Shown here piece after piece: positions 42,138-51,547 of a stretch of 64,000 nucleotides of DNA; position 1 is the stretch's first letter; each line of letters starts with the position of its first letter. A program made the translations under genes and the position numbers. The notes under the pieces were generated by a model. It was not told the DNA's origin, searched no databases, and saw only the letters and a program-made list of their open reading frames with translations. Source of the stretch: Halomonas sp. MCCC 1A13316 (GTDB lineage: Bacteria > Pseudomonadota > Gammaproteobacteria > Pseudomonadales > Halomonadaceae); assembly GCF_014931605.1 (NCBI RefSeq), contig NZ_CP053382.1, forward strand, positions 3,968,001 to 4,032,000, read 5' to 3'.

Positions 42138-43373
42138 ATGCACAACAGCATCTCACATTCGACCGTGAACGTTGCCCGCCATTCCCAATGCTCCCTGAAC
42201 CTTGCCGGTGCCGCCCTGGCCAGCTTCATGTTGCTCGCCAGCAGCACAGCGGCGGCCTGGGATGGGCTGGTGGAAAAACAGGTTTTCGAGATGGAGGAGT
42301 ACACCACCGTCAGCGGCGAGACCATCGCCCCGGTACGCATCGGCTGGGAGGCCTACGGCGAGCTCAACGAAGAGAAGGACAACGTCATCCTGATTACCCA
42401 TTTCTTCTCCGGTACCAGCCATGCCGCCGGCCGTTACGACGAGGATGACACCGCACCCGGCTACTGGGACGCCATCATCGGCCCCGGAAAGCCGCTGGAT
42501 ACCGACGAGTATTACATCATCGCCTCGGACACCCTGGTCAACCTCAATGCCCACGATCCCAACGTGACCACCACCGGGCCGGCCACGACCAACCCCGAAA
42601 CCGGCGAACCCTGGGGCACGGATTTCCCGCTGGTCAACATTCGCGACTTCGTCGAGGTGCAGAAGGCACTGCTCGAGAGCCAGGGTATCGAGCGGCTGCA
42701 CGCGGTGATGGGCGCCTCGATGGGTGCACTGCAGGCCTACGAGTGGGCCAGCGCCTATCCCGAGCGGGTCGAACGGCTGATCCCGGTGATCGGTGGGGGT
42801 GCCACCGACCCCTGGCTGCTGGCAACCCTGAGCGCCTGGGCTGCGCCCATCCGGCTGGATGCCAACTGGAACGAGGGCGACTACTACACCGGCGAGCCAC
42901 CGCTGGACGGTCTGCGTGAATCGCTCAAGCTGGTCACGCTCAACGCCAACCACTGGCAATGGGCCAACGCCACCTTCGACCGTAGCTGGGCCAACAATGA
43001 CGCCAACCCTGCCCGCGAGCTCGACGCACGCTACGCCATCGAGCAGACACTCGACGACATCGCCGAGGCGCGGGCCGAAGTCGCCGATGCCAACCACTTT
43101 CTCTACCTGGTGAAAGCCAACCAGGCGTTCGTCACCGGCCACGGCGACAGCCTGAAGGAGGGGCTGGCACGCATCGACGCCCCCAGCCTGATCCTCTACA
43201 GCGAGAACGACCTGGTCTTTGCCCCGCAGGGCATACGCGAGACCGCTGAGACGATCGAGGCCGACGGCACCGAGGCCGAACTGGTCACGCTGGAGGGCAA
43301 CCGCGGCCACCTAAATGGCGTGCTGGCCATCGACCAGGCCGGCGATCGGATTCGCACCTTCCTCGCCGAATGA
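42138..43373 (+). CDS. Exported alpha/beta hydrolase related to homoserine O-acetyltransferase (MetX)
   Basis: A 411-aa protein with a cleavable-looking signal peptide (hydrophobic 20-36, ending STAAA-W). The mature part resembles MetX: SGTSHAAGRY, DTLVNLNAHDPNVTTTGPAT, nucleophile S194 in MGASMGALQAYEW, then D358 (YSENDLVF) and H391 (NRGHLNG). MetX is normally cytoplasmic and uses acetyl-CoA; export argues for another role such as an esterase or hydrolase. The start has AAGGA 8 bases upstream. Confidence 0.82.
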   Translation: MHNSISHSTVNVARHSQCSLNLAGAALASFMLLASSTAAAWDGLVEKQVFEMEEYTTVSGETIAPVRIGWEAYGELNEEKDNVILITHFFSGTSHAAGRYDEDDTAPGYWDAIIGPGKPLDTDEYYIIASDTLVNLNAHDPNVTTTGPATTNPETGEPWGTDFPLVNIRDFVEVQKALLESQGIERLHAVMGASMGALQAYEWASAYPERVERLIPVIGGGATDPWLLATLSAWAAPIRLDANWNEGDYYTGEPPLDGLRESLKLVTLNANHWQWANATFDRSWANNDANPARELDARYAIEQTLDDIAEARAEVADANHFLYLVKANQAFVTGHGDSLKEGLARIDAPSLILYSENDLVFAPQGIRETAETIEADGTEAELVTLEGNRGHLNGVLAIDQAGDRIRTFLAE

Positions 43374-43410
43374 GGCGCCACGAGCACAGCCGGCACGGGG
43401 TGGTTCAGAG

Positions 43411-44799
43411 TCATATGACGGCTTCCTCCACGGGTGCGTGGCCGCCGTTGAGGCGCTCCCACTCGGCCGCGGCCCGCTCCCCGCGGGCCTGATTCACCGC
43501 CAGGCAGATCAGCATCGCCACGATGAACAGCGCCGCGCACAGCAGGATGGAGGCCTGCAGCCCCACCACCGTCTGCAACAGACCCAGGCCGATGATGCCG
43601 ATGACCCCGGCCAGCTTGTTGGCCAGCCCCCAGAAGCCGAAGAACTCGGCGGCCTTGCGCGTGGGCGAGAACAGCCCCACCAGGGCACGGCTGGCCGACT
43701 GGCTCGAGCCCAGCGAAAGCCCGGCCAGGCAGCCCACGAATAGGAACAGATGCTGCGCCTCCCAGTCGAGCCCCAGGCTGGCGTTGAGCCAGGCCGTGAC
43801 TTCCGGCGTGGCCCAGATGGCGAGTATCGCCGCCACCCACAGCAGCAAAGTCAACTGATAGGTGAACTTGGTGCCGATACGATCCTGAAGGAAACCGAAA
43901 CCCAGCGCGCCGGCCGCGGCGGTGACCTGCACGATGATGAACATCACGTTGCGGATCGATTCGTCCCAACCGATCACCTGAGCCCCGTAGATGAAGGCGA
44001 AGGCGATGATGATGTAGACCCCGGCCATGGAGAACAGCAGCGACACCAGGAAGATACCCAGGTCGCGAAAGCGCCTGAGCTCGTGCAGGGTGGTGGAGAC
44101 GCGCTCCCAGGCGATCTCCCGGTACGTCTTGCGATGCGGCTGCGGCGTGCCGCGCTCCTTCACCCACAGGAAAGTGGGGATGGCCGTAAGCAGGAAGAAC
44201 GCCGCCGCGAAGGGCCCCACCCAGCGGATGCGCTCGAAGTTCGCGGCGGTGGCCTCGCCCAGCGCCACCAGGGTGAAACCGGCGGCGAAGAGGCCGCCCA
44301 CATAACCCAGCGCCCAGCCGAAGCCGGATATCTTGCCAAGATCCTGTGGCGGGCCGAGGTCGGGCAGGAAGGCGGCGATGAACGACTCGCCCATGGAGTA
44401 GGCGTAGTTGGACACCACGATCAGCAGGAACCCGAGCATGACGTAGCCAGGCGCGACGAAATAGAGCAGTGCAGTCGCCACCACGGTGGCGATGTAGCTG
44501 ACGAACAGAAAACGCTTCTTGGCCGCGCGGTAGTCCATCACCGCACCGCATAGCGGACCGGTTATCACCACCAGCAGGTAGCTGACGGCCAGCGCCAGGC
44601 TCCACAGCAGGTTGGCCAGGCGAAAACCGTCATCGCGCTCGCCAACAATGACGGTAGTGAACAGCTCACCGAACACCACGGTGATGATCAGCAGCGTATA
44701 GGCCTGGTTGGCGAAATCGAACATCGCCCAGCCAAAGATTTCCCGCTTCGACGCCCGCTGCCGGGGTGTCGTACCGCCAACGGCCGGTATCACGCTCAT
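43411..44799 (-). CDS. UMF1/Atg22-type MFS transporter
   Basis: A 462-aa protein with about 12 membrane helices. The N-terminal motif WAMFDFANQAYTLLIITVVF and the loop FLFVSYIATVV followed by GLFSPTRKAAEFFGFWGLAN are typical of the UMF1 family, related to yeast vacuolar Atg22 amino acid effluxers. The start MSVIPAVGG at 44799 has GAGGAG 9 bases upstream. Convergent with the MetX-like gene (37-base gap). Substrate unknown; amino acid or peptide efflux is only a family guess. Confidence 0.85.
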   Translation of the reverse strand: MSVIPAVGGTTPRQRASKREIFGWAMFDFANQAYTLLIITVVFGELFTTVIVGERDDGFRLANLLWSLALAVSYLLVVITGPLCGAVMDYRAAKKRFLFVSYIATVVATALLYFVAPGYVMLGFLLIVVSNYAYSMGESFIAAFLPDLGPPQDLGKISGFGWALGYVGGLFAAGFTLVALGEATAANFERIRWVGPFAAAFFLLTAIPTFLWVKERGTPQPHRKTYREIAWERVSTTLHELRRFRDLGIFLVSLLFSMAGVYIIIAFAFIYGAQVIGWDESIRNVMFIIVQVTAAAGALGFGFLQDRIGTKFTYQLTLLLWVAAILAIWATPEVTAWLNASLGLDWEAQHLFLFVGCLAGLSLGSSQSASRALVGLFSPTRKAAEFFGFWGLANKLAGVIGIIGLGLLQTVVGLQASILLCAALFIVAMLICLAVNQARGERAAAEWERLNGGHAPVEEAVI

Positions 44800-44919
44800 C
44801 GTGCCTGATCTCCTCACCCGTCCCTCGTAAGCGCTTAGCCTATCAGCTTATCGCGGCAGGAATGACGACTTGGCTGCTTTCACTACACTGGGTACTACAT
44901 TTCGGACTGGAGGCAGGCA

Positions 44920-45268
44920 ATGGAACGCTTGAACGCTATCTCCTTGTTGGGGCTGACCCTGGCCGCAGCATTGGTACATGCCGAAGAAATGTCCCCTGCT
45001 GATGTCCATCGGCGAACGCGGTGACCCCGAACGGGCCCAGGATACTGAACTGGACCACGCCGGCTCCACTTTGCGGCTCGACCCGCAGGGCCTGGCACCG
45101 GAAGACAACCTGCTGCTCGAAGAGGTCGGCTTCCTTCCAGGATCTACTCCTGAGAGCATCGACACGCGCTGGGGCTGGCCGTGGATGAAAAGCACGGTGG
45201 CGTCTGGGCGGTCGAGGCGTAACGCTCTCTTTCACACTTGGCTGGCCGCGATGCCTGCCGGCCGGTAA
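44920..45268 (+). pseudogene. Degenerate secreted protein gene
   Basis: A strong SD (GGAGG, 7 bases) leads into an ATG and a convincing signal peptide, MERLNAISLLGLTLAAALVH followed by AEE, but the frame stops after 34 codons (TGA at 45022). A second frame, open from about 44978 to 45268, continues with PERAQDTELDHAGSTLRLDP and similar. A frameshift near 44985-45010 would join them. I do not recognise the family. The rest of 44,800-45,451 shows no other gene. Confidence 0.35.
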
Positions 45269-45451
45269 TAGCCGTTCGTAAAACGTGGAGAAAGGCGTTC
45301 TTCACTTCTTGCCATACCACGGGCATTATCTTTGTTAACCTGTGTTAAGCAATTTTGTCATGTTGTTGGCTTAGTCCAGGCGCCACCTGACCAGACAGGC
45401 GCAGACAGGCGGCTCGCGGGTCAGAAGAACAAGCAGGCAGGGGCAGAGCGC

Positions 45452-46813
45452 ATGAAAAAGTGGCTATTGCTGGTGCTGGTACTGCTGCCCCTCCCGGCAG
45501 CAGCCGGCCTGGAAGGGCTGACCTTCATCACCGAAGAGTACCCACCCTACAATTATCGGCATAACGATCGCCTCGAAGGCATTTCCATCGAGCTGCTCGA
45601 ACGGATCTTTGCCGAGACAGATACCGCATTATCCCGCGAGGACGTGCTCTACTACCCTTGGGCGCGCGGCTACGATACCGCCCTCTCCGAGCCGGGTACG
45701 GTACTCTTCTCCACTACACGCACCGAACAGCGCGAGGAGCTGTTCCAGTGGGTCGGTCCCATCGCCACCAACAGGGTCAAGTTGATCGCCCGTCGTGACA
45801 GCGGTATCCAATTGGACGAAATCGGCGATGCGATTGCCGGCGGCTATCGCATCGCCGTCATTCGCGAGGACATTGGCGCCCAGCGGCTACAGGAAGCCGG
45901 CGTGCCGGAAAGCCAGATACATGTAGCCATTTCCAATGTCAGCGCTTTACGCATGCTCGAGCGTGGCCGGGTCGACCTGTGGGCCTATGGCGAAGATGTC
46001 GCCTTCTGGCTGATGCAGGAGGAGGGCCTGCCTACCACCGACTTCGTTCCCGCGCTGACGATCAGTGAATCCGACCTCTACTATGCCCTGCACCGCGACA
46101 CCGACCCGGCTCTGGTCGAGCGCATGCAGACCGCGCTGGATCGTCTTCGCGAACAGGGCATCGTCAGCGATATCCTCGGTGGCACCATCACTTTCAATAC
46201 CGAGGAGTACCCGCCCTACAATTATCAGGACGAAGACGGCCGGGTGACGGGGCGCGCCACCGAACTGCTGAGGACAGCACTGGATGACGCCGAACTCGAC
46301 GCCGACTTCCGCCTGCTGCCTTGGGCGCGGGCCCTGACCGAGGCCCAGTTGCGCGAGCTCCACTGCGTCTACTCGACTACCCGCACGCCCGAGCGTGAGT
46401 CGCTATTCACCTGGGTGGGCCCACTGGTGTCGAGTACCTGGGCCGCTTTCACTCTCGCAGAGGCAGACATCGAAGCCGACTCCCTGGACGACCTGGCAGA
46501 GCTGCGCGTGGGCAGCTTTCGCAAGGATGCCGTCGGACAATACGTCGCTAATCAAGGAGTTCCCATCGTGGTGGCCAGTGCCGAACGCGAGAACGTCGGC
46601 CGTCTTCGAGCCGGGCTGATCGATGCCTGGGTCACCGGCGAACAGACCGCCTGGCTCCTCGCCGAGGAGGCCGACCTGCCGCTGCGTCGCCTGTTCTCCT
46701 TCAACGAGGTGGATCTCTATCTGGCCTGCCATCCCTCGGTTCCCGACCCATTCATTGCCCGGCTGCAAGCCGCTCTCGACCGGGCACTGGCCAACACGGA
46801 GACGCGCCAGTGA
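45452..46813 (+). CDS. Tandem-duplicated periplasmic solute-binding protein (SBP_bac_3 type)
   Basis: A 453-aa protein with a signal peptide (KKWLLLVLVLLPLPAAAG) and two homologous amino-acid-binding-type domains, about 20-245 and 246-453. The duplication is plain: TFITEEYPPYNYRHND with STTRTEQREELFQWVGP in the first, TFNTEEYPPYNYQDED with STTRTPERESLFTWVGP in the second. No ABC permease or ATPase is nearby. The stop overlaps the start of a diguanylate cyclase (GTGA), pointing to a sensory role rather than transport. Confidence 0.88.
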   Translation: MKKWLLLVLVLLPLPAAAGLEGLTFITEEYPPYNYRHNDRLEGISIELLERIFAETDTALSREDVLYYPWARGYDTALSEPGTVLFSTTRTEQREELFQWVGPIATNRVKLIARRDSGIQLDEIGDAIAGGYRIAVIREDIGAQRLQEAGVPESQIHVAISNVSALRMLERGRVDLWAYGEDVAFWLMQEEGLPTTDFVPALTISESDLYYALHRDTDPALVERMQTALDRLREQGIVSDILGGTITFNTEEYPPYNYQDEDGRVTGRATELLRTALDDAELDADFRLLPWARALTEAQLRELHCVYSTTRTPERESLFTWVGPLVSSTWAAFTLAEADIEADSLDDLAELRVGSFRKDAVGQYVANQGVPIVVASAERENVGRLRAGLIDAWVTGEQTAWLLAEEADLPLRRLFSFNEVDLYLACHPSVPDPFIARLQAALDRALANTETRQ

Positions 46814-48078
46814 GCCTTCCCTCTGGCATGGATCGCCAGACCGGCAGGAGCAGCCTGACCGCCAAGCAGGCCGGACTCACCCTGGCCATCGCACTATTGC
46901 TCAGCATTCTTGCCGGCGCCGTAGAGCTGGCCCTCGATGCCCGCGCGATGCGTCATGAGATTGTCAGCGATACCCGCTACCGCCTCGACCTGGTGCACGG
47001 CACCGCGGCAGAGGCCGCCTTCCAGCTCAACCCCGACCTGGCAACTCAGGTCGTCGAGGGTCTGTTCAACGGCGGCCGCGTCGCCAGAGTGGCCATCACG
47101 GATGACTTCGGTCGTACCATGGCCACCAGTCAGCGTGAGAACGAACCCGTCTCCGGCTGGTTGGCCCACACCCTGTTCGACGACATCCTCCACTACCAGC
47201 AGACGCTCAACTACCAGGCCGGCTCTGACAACCCAGCCCAGCCGGTGGGCAAACTCGAACTGACGCTGGCGCTCGACCGCCTGGCACGCGACTTCACCGA
47301 TCGCAGCCTGCTGATCTTCTCGCTGGGCGTCGCCAAGTCACTGGCCATTGCTGCGCTGCTTGCCCTGGTGTTTCACGGGTTCGTGACTCGCCCCCTGCTC
47401 CGCGTGCATGCGGCGATCGCCGACACCGACCCGCGCCAACCCGGCCATTGGCCGAAACCGGCCATGGGCCGTCATGGAAATGACGAGCTGGGACACCTGG
47501 TGGAGAGCGTCGATCAGCTGCTGCTGGCCTTCCAGCAAGGCCTCGATCAGCGCGACCAGTTGCACCAGATCTCGACCATGGATGGACTGACCGGTATCGC
47601 CAACCGTCGCCACTTCGACACTTTCATCGCTCGCGAGTGGCAGCGAGCCCGACGCAACGGCCATGCACTTTCGGTGATCTTCATCGATATCGATCACTTC
47701 AAGGAGTTCAATGACCATTACGGCCACGTTGCCGGCGACGACACGCTGAGAGCCATCGCCGAGGCGCTCACGCGAGTGGTCCATCGCGCCTCCGACCTGG
47801 TCGCCCGCTATGGCGGCGAGGAGTTCGTCTGCGTACTGCCCGATACCGACCTGGAGGGCGCCCTGCGAGTCGCCGAGCGAATACACCGGGAAATCCGCGC
47901 ACTCGACATCCCCCACGCGTATGCGACCCACACCGGCCGGGTTACCGCCAGCCTGGGTGTGGCCAGCTGCGCGCCGGCACTCGACGACATCGGCCATGAG
48001 GAATTGATGGCCCAGGCCGACAGCCAGCTCTATCGTGCCAAGCGCCAGGGCCGCGACCGAGTGGCCGCACAGATCTGA
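46810..48078 (+). CDS. Membrane diguanylate cyclase (GGDEF)
   Basis: A 422-aa protein: membrane helix about 21-43, periplasmic domain 44-166, second helix 167-190, a HAMP-like linker to about 245, then a GGDEF domain. The active site is GGEEF (335-339) and the inhibitory I-site RASD (326-329) sits exactly five residues before it, so an active, product-inhibited cyclase making c-di-GMP is expected. No EAL domain. A GTG start overlaps the stop of the solute-binding protein gene, which likely supplies its periplasmic input. Confidence 0.92.
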   Translation: MSLPSGMDRQTGRSSLTAKQAGLTLAIALLLSILAGAVELALDARAMRHEIVSDTRYRLDLVHGTAAEAAFQLNPDLATQVVEGLFNGGRVARVAITDDFGRTMATSQRENEPVSGWLAHTLFDDILHYQQTLNYQAGSDNPAQPVGKLELTLALDRLARDFTDRSLLIFSLGVAKSLAIAALLALVFHGFVTRPLLRVHAAIADTDPRQPGHWPKPAMGRHGNDELGHLVESVDQLLLAFQQGLDQRDQLHQISTMDGLTGIANRRHFDTFIAREWQRARRNGHALSVIFIDIDHFKEFNDHYGHVAGDDTLRAIAEALTRVVHRASDLVARYGGEEFVCVLPDTDLEGALRVAERIHREIRALDIPHAYATHTGRVTASLGVASCAPALDDIGHEELMAQADSQLYRAKRQGRDRVAAQI

Positions 48079-48149
48079 ACACGACAGGGGAACCGGACCG
48101 GCAGCGGGGAATCGATAGGAGTAGCATCAGCCAGAGGCGGAGAAGCCGT

Positions 48150-48497
48150 ATGAACAGACGCGACGAATTCATCGAGCAGATGAAGGCCCGACTGGACGAA
48201 TGGAACGCCGAGATCGACGCCCTGGTCGCCCGCGCGCGCCAGGCAGGCGCCGAGGCGCAGACCCGGTACCAGGACGACATCGAGCGGCTGCGGCGGCGCC
48301 GCGACGAGACCCGCCGTCGGCTAGACGAGTTGCAGTTTGCCAGCGAAGCGGCCTGGGACTCCCTGCAACAGGGGCTCGACGATGCCTGGGAGCTGATGCG
48401 CAAGGCTCTGCGCGACGCCCAGCGGCACGAGCCGCCGCCCAAGGACGTCAACGAAGACGATGGCCCGGGCCGCCACTCCCCGGGGGGCTCCCCCTAG
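48150..48497 (+). CDS. Small coiled-coil protein
   Basis: A 115-aa soluble, very charged protein, helical almost throughout: MNRRDEFIEQMKARLDEWNA then RARQAGAEAQTRYQDDIERL and DELQFASEAAWDSLQQGLDD, followed by a disordered Pro/Gly/Asp tail. It resembles the widespread coiled-coil proteins annotated as sll1863-type stress response, but this is shape rather than firm homology. It begins 71 bases after the cyclase gene and may be cotranscribed. Confidence 0.75.
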   Translation: MNRRDEFIEQMKARLDEWNAEIDALVARARQAGAEAQTRYQDDIERLRRRRDETRRRLDELQFASEAAWDSLQQGLDDAWELMRKALRDAQRHEPPPKDVNEDDGPGRHSPGGSP

Positions 48498-48541
48498 CCC
48501 CTCGAAGGGCCCCGCAGGCGCTCAGGCTCACGCGGGAATGG

Positions 48542-49738
48542 CTACTCCTTCTCCTGCGTATCGGGGGACTGAATCTCGCTGCCACGCTGCAGCCTGTCGA
48601 TGGCGTTATCGCCCCGGCGTGCGAGTTGCGCCAGCCGGTCGATCTGGGCGTCGAGCTGGGGCAGCGCTTCCTGGCGATAGTGGGACAGATCGTCGATCGC
48701 GCCCAGCACATCGTCGAAAGCCTGCTCCAGCGCCTGCATGTCGAGCTGCGCCGAGGCGGCACGGGTCTGGATCTCCACGCCCTGCTGACGCAACGTTCTC
48801 GCCGTTCCGGTAATCATTTCCGACGTGGTGGTATTGATCGATTCGACTCGGTCGAGGACCAGGCGCTGGTTGGCCAGCGCCAGCGCCACGGCTACGGCCA
48901 CGGTCAGCGCCGACACGGTCACGTGAATGGCCCGGTCGACGCCGCGAATCAATTCGCGATTGTTGCGAATTATCACTTCCAGGGCCAGCACGCCCTGTTG
49001 GCTGACCGCCTGCTGCTGCTGCAGGTCGACGATGCGCTGGCGCAGCGGGAAGACTAGCTCCTCCTCGATGAAGGTGCGCTGCGGATGCGTGTCGCCGAGC
49101 CGCTCCAGCGCCTGCCCCAGGCGACGGTCGATCAACCGCCCCAGGTCGACCTGACGCTGCAGCCGTCCCAGCAATTGGCGCAGGCTCTCCTGGTCGTCGC
49201 TGAGCGTGATGTTGTCACGACGCAGCATGTCGCGCCCCGCCTCCAGGTCGGCGATGATGGCGTCCAGCGCCTGCTGGGCATTCTCGAACTTGCGGAAGTA
49301 GCGCTGCACGCGACTGCCGGCGCCGGGAATGCGCGACAACAGGCGGTCGAACGGCCCCGCTGCCAGGCTATTCTGATGCGGATCGAGATCCTGCATGTGG
49401 CCGCGCAGGTCGATCAGCGCCTTGGCCACCGGACCGCCCTCGTCGCCCTGATGGGCCAGCTTGCGCAGCGGCGCTTGAAGCATTTCGCTGTGATGCGCCG
49501 CCTGCTGCTGCAGTTCGAGACCCATCTCGTCCACCGCACGCCGCTGACGCTCGAGCTCGGCGCCTTCGCTGGCCAGCACTTCGTCGACGAAGCTATCCGC
49601 CATCTGCTCGAGCTCAGGGTCGTCGATCACGATCTCTTCATTATCCGTCGGCTCGGGGGCAATATCCTCGAGTTCGCTGGCGATCTCCTCCACCGGCGGC
49701 AGCGAGAGCGGCGAGCCACGTTCGGACGACTGGTTCAT
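48542..49738 (-). CDS. TelA-family toxic anion resistance protein
   Basis: A 398-aa TelA/KlaA (PF05816) protein. An acidic N-terminus (EEIASELEDIAPEPTDNEEI) is followed by helices with the family segments AGSRVQRYFRKFENAQQALD, DNITLSDDQESL, LVFPLRQRIVDLQQQQAVSQ and ALANQRLVLDRVESINTTTS. GGGGGA lies 6 bases before the start at 49738. Tellurite resistance is historical; members seem to protect the envelope. It overlaps nothing and follows its usual partner membrane protein on the same strand. Confidence 0.88.
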   Translation of the reverse strand: MNQSSERGSPLSLPPVEEIASELEDIAPEPTDNEEIVIDDPELEQMADSFVDEVLASEGAELERQRRAVDEMGLELQQQAAHHSEMLQAPLRKLAHQGDEGGPVAKALIDLRGHMQDLDPHQNSLAAGPFDRLLSRIPGAGSRVQRYFRKFENAQQALDAIIADLEAGRDMLRRDNITLSDDQESLRQLLGRLQRQVDLGRLIDRRLGQALERLGDTHPQRTFIEEELVFPLRQRIVDLQQQQAVSQQGVLALEVIIRNNRELIRGVDRAIHVTVSALTVAVAVALALANQRLVLDRVESINTTTSEMITGTARTLRQQGVEIQTRAASAQLDMQALEQAFDDVLGAIDDLSHYRQEALPQLDAQIDRLAQLARRGDNAIDRLQRGSEIQSPDTQEKE

Positions 49739-49817
49739 AAGCGTTCCCCCTTCAGGCTCTTTCCCACACCTTAGCAAGCTACGCCAGCGTGTTGCTCAAC
49801 GCCGGCCAGCGGGATAC

Positions 49818-50774
49818 TCAACGGCGTTCATGGCGGCTGTAGCGATCCGCCCCCTCGATGAAGCGTCGCAGTTCCTCCAGCGCCTTGTCGGTGGCGAGTG
49901 TGGCCTGCGGCCGCCCCGTCTCGACCCGGGCGAGCGCCACCGCCGTATCGTCGAGCAGGGTCAGCGCCGATTCGTTGCGCGCGAGCAGGCGCCGCAGGCG
50001 ACGGTCGGTCTCCTCGATCAGTTCTAGCCGGCGCTTGAGCGCTATCCGCTCCTCGACGGACAGCCGGCTCCCCTCCTGCTCCAGGCGTCGGCGTACATAA
50101 TCCCCATCCAGCCCCGTCACGCCACGCGCTTGGGCCGCCATGGAAGTAAAAGTATCCACCGCCCCGAGGCAAACTTCGGTGATCAGGCCACGGGAGCGCT
50201 CGAAAGCCAATTCGCTGCGATCGAAACGCGCCGTCAGCAGCTCCATCACATGTGCATAGCGGGTGTAGAAACGGTCGACCTGGCTCGCCAGATCGGCACG
50301 TTTCACGTCGAGCAGCCCTTGCTTGGCGCGGCATAGTGACAGCACCAGCTCATCGGCATCCACCGGCGGCCGGGTGGGGTCCAGCTCGGCCACGCCAGTC
50401 TCCCGTGCGGTACGCTCCTGCTCGGCGCGCCGCCGCTCGCTTTCGGCCGCGAGCCGTTCCTGCAACCGACGTTGATGCCGCCGCGCACGCCAGCGGCGCC
50501 AGCCACGCTCCACGGGCAGCGATACCCCCACCGCCACCAGGCCGGCCAGCCAGCCGCCCAGGCTCGGCCCGAAGCCACCCCACAGCGAGGTCAGCCACAG
50601 TACCGTGCTGATGAAGGGCACCAGCAGACAATAGCGAAACAATACCTGGAGACGATTGGGGTTCTCGGTGGCGACCGCCAGACGCGGATTGGCCAGCCCG
50701 ACCAGGCACCACGGCAGGCAGGTAACGAATAGCCCATAAGAGAAACCCTGCAGAAAATCCAGCATAAGCCTCAT
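49818..50774 (-). CDS. TelA-associated membrane/coiled-coil protein
   Basis: A 318-aa protein of no recognised family: two to three N-terminal membrane helices (LDFLQGFSYGLFVTCLPWCL, FRYCLLVPFISTVLWLTSL, GWLAGLVAVGV) and then a cytoplasmic Arg/Glu-rich coiled coil (RRWRARRHQRRLQERLAAES) up to the C-terminus. It lies 79 bases before telA on the same strand, suggesting a membrane anchor for TelA. Start chosen at 50774 (MRLMLDFL); MLDFL at 50765 is possible. Longer starts would overlap the extensin-like gene. Confidence 0.7.
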   Translation of the reverse strand: MRLMLDFLQGFSYGLFVTCLPWCLVGLANPRLAVATENPNRLQVLFRYCLLVPFISTVLWLTSLWGGFGPSLGGWLAGLVAVGVSLPVERGWRRWRARRHQRRLQERLAAESERRRAEQERTARETGVAELDPTRPPVDADELVLSLCRAKQGLLDVKRADLASQVDRFYTRYAHVMELLTARFDRSELAFERSRGLITEVCLGAVDTFTSMAAQARGVTGLDGDYVRRRLEQEGSRLSVEERIALKRRLELIEETDRRLRRLLARNESALTLLDDTAVALARVETGRPQATLATDKALEELRRFIEGADRYSRHERR

Positions 50775-50836
50775 GCGCCAGCGGGTAGTTGCCTTGAGTG
50801 TACGGGGGCCGACAACGGCGTGCGAGCCTGATGGCC

Positions 50837-51535
50837 TCAGCGGCACAGGCGGAAACCGCGCATGCCGAAGTGGAAGTGGTCGGCATGGGCGCGGTTGTAG
50901 GCCGGGCCCAGCACATTGCCGAACAGATCGCAGGCGCCGTCGCGCGCCTCGCGCAGGAAGGCTCCCCGCGCGCCCTCGTCGCTCCAGTGTTCGAGCAGGG
51001 TGATTCGGCGTCCATCCTCCAGGCGGAAGGCCGCCACATCGAGAGCCTCGGCCGTGGCATGCTCGCTGCGACGACCGCTCTCGCGACCGTAGACATTGCG
51101 ACAGGCGAAGCTACCGTAATGTTCGACACGCGCGACTCGGCTGCCGAAATGGGCCTCGGCAGCCGGCTGCAGGCGCTGAAGCTCGTACATGACCCAGGCC
51201 AGGGCCAGCGGGCAACTCGCCACGAAACTGGTATTGAACGCGACGTCGCTGTCATGCAAGCGCACGACGTTGCTCAGCGGGCAGCCGGGGGAAGGCTCAT
51301 GGACATTCAACGGGGTCATCCGCAGCGTCCCCTCAGGGGCCGTGCCGAGCGCCGTCAAGCACGCCTCTCGGTCGTCGGCCAGGAGATGCAGTTTCCATTG
51401 GGTGACCGGGGTCAGGAGGTCGTCGACGCTCAGCGGTTTCCAAGGGTGCCAGTGGGCGGGAATTCGCTCTTCGAACTGCCACCAGGCCGCAGCAGCCACG
51501 GAAACCAACATGACCCATATCAGCAACGAGCGCAT
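50837..51535 (-). CDS. Extensin-like C-terminal domain protein
   Basis: A 232-aa exported or anchored protein with an N-terminal hydrophobic helix (LLIWVMLVSVAAAAWW). The extensin-like C domain, fused to plant extensins but bacterial here, has the pattern NTSFVASCPLALAWVMYELQ, HYGSFACRNVYGRESGRRSE and HATAEALDVAAFRLEDGRRI, ending YNRAHADHFHFGM. The H-x-D/H-x-H arrangement recalls M15-type peptidases, so cell-wall hydrolysis is possible. Four cysteines may form disulfides in the periplasm. Confidence 0.85.
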   Translation of the reverse strand: MRSLLIWVMLVSVAAAAWWQFEERIPAHWHPWKPLSVDDLLTPVTQWKLHLLADDREACLTALGTAPEGTLRMTPLNVHEPSPGCPLSNVVRLHDSDVAFNTSFVASCPLALAWVMYELQRLQPAAEAHFGSRVARVEHYGSFACRNVYGRESGRRSEHATAEALDVAAFRLEDGRRITLLEHWSDEGARGAFLREARDGACDLFGNVLGPAYNRAHADHFHFGMRGFRLCR

Positions 51536-51547
51536 CTCGACCTCGCA

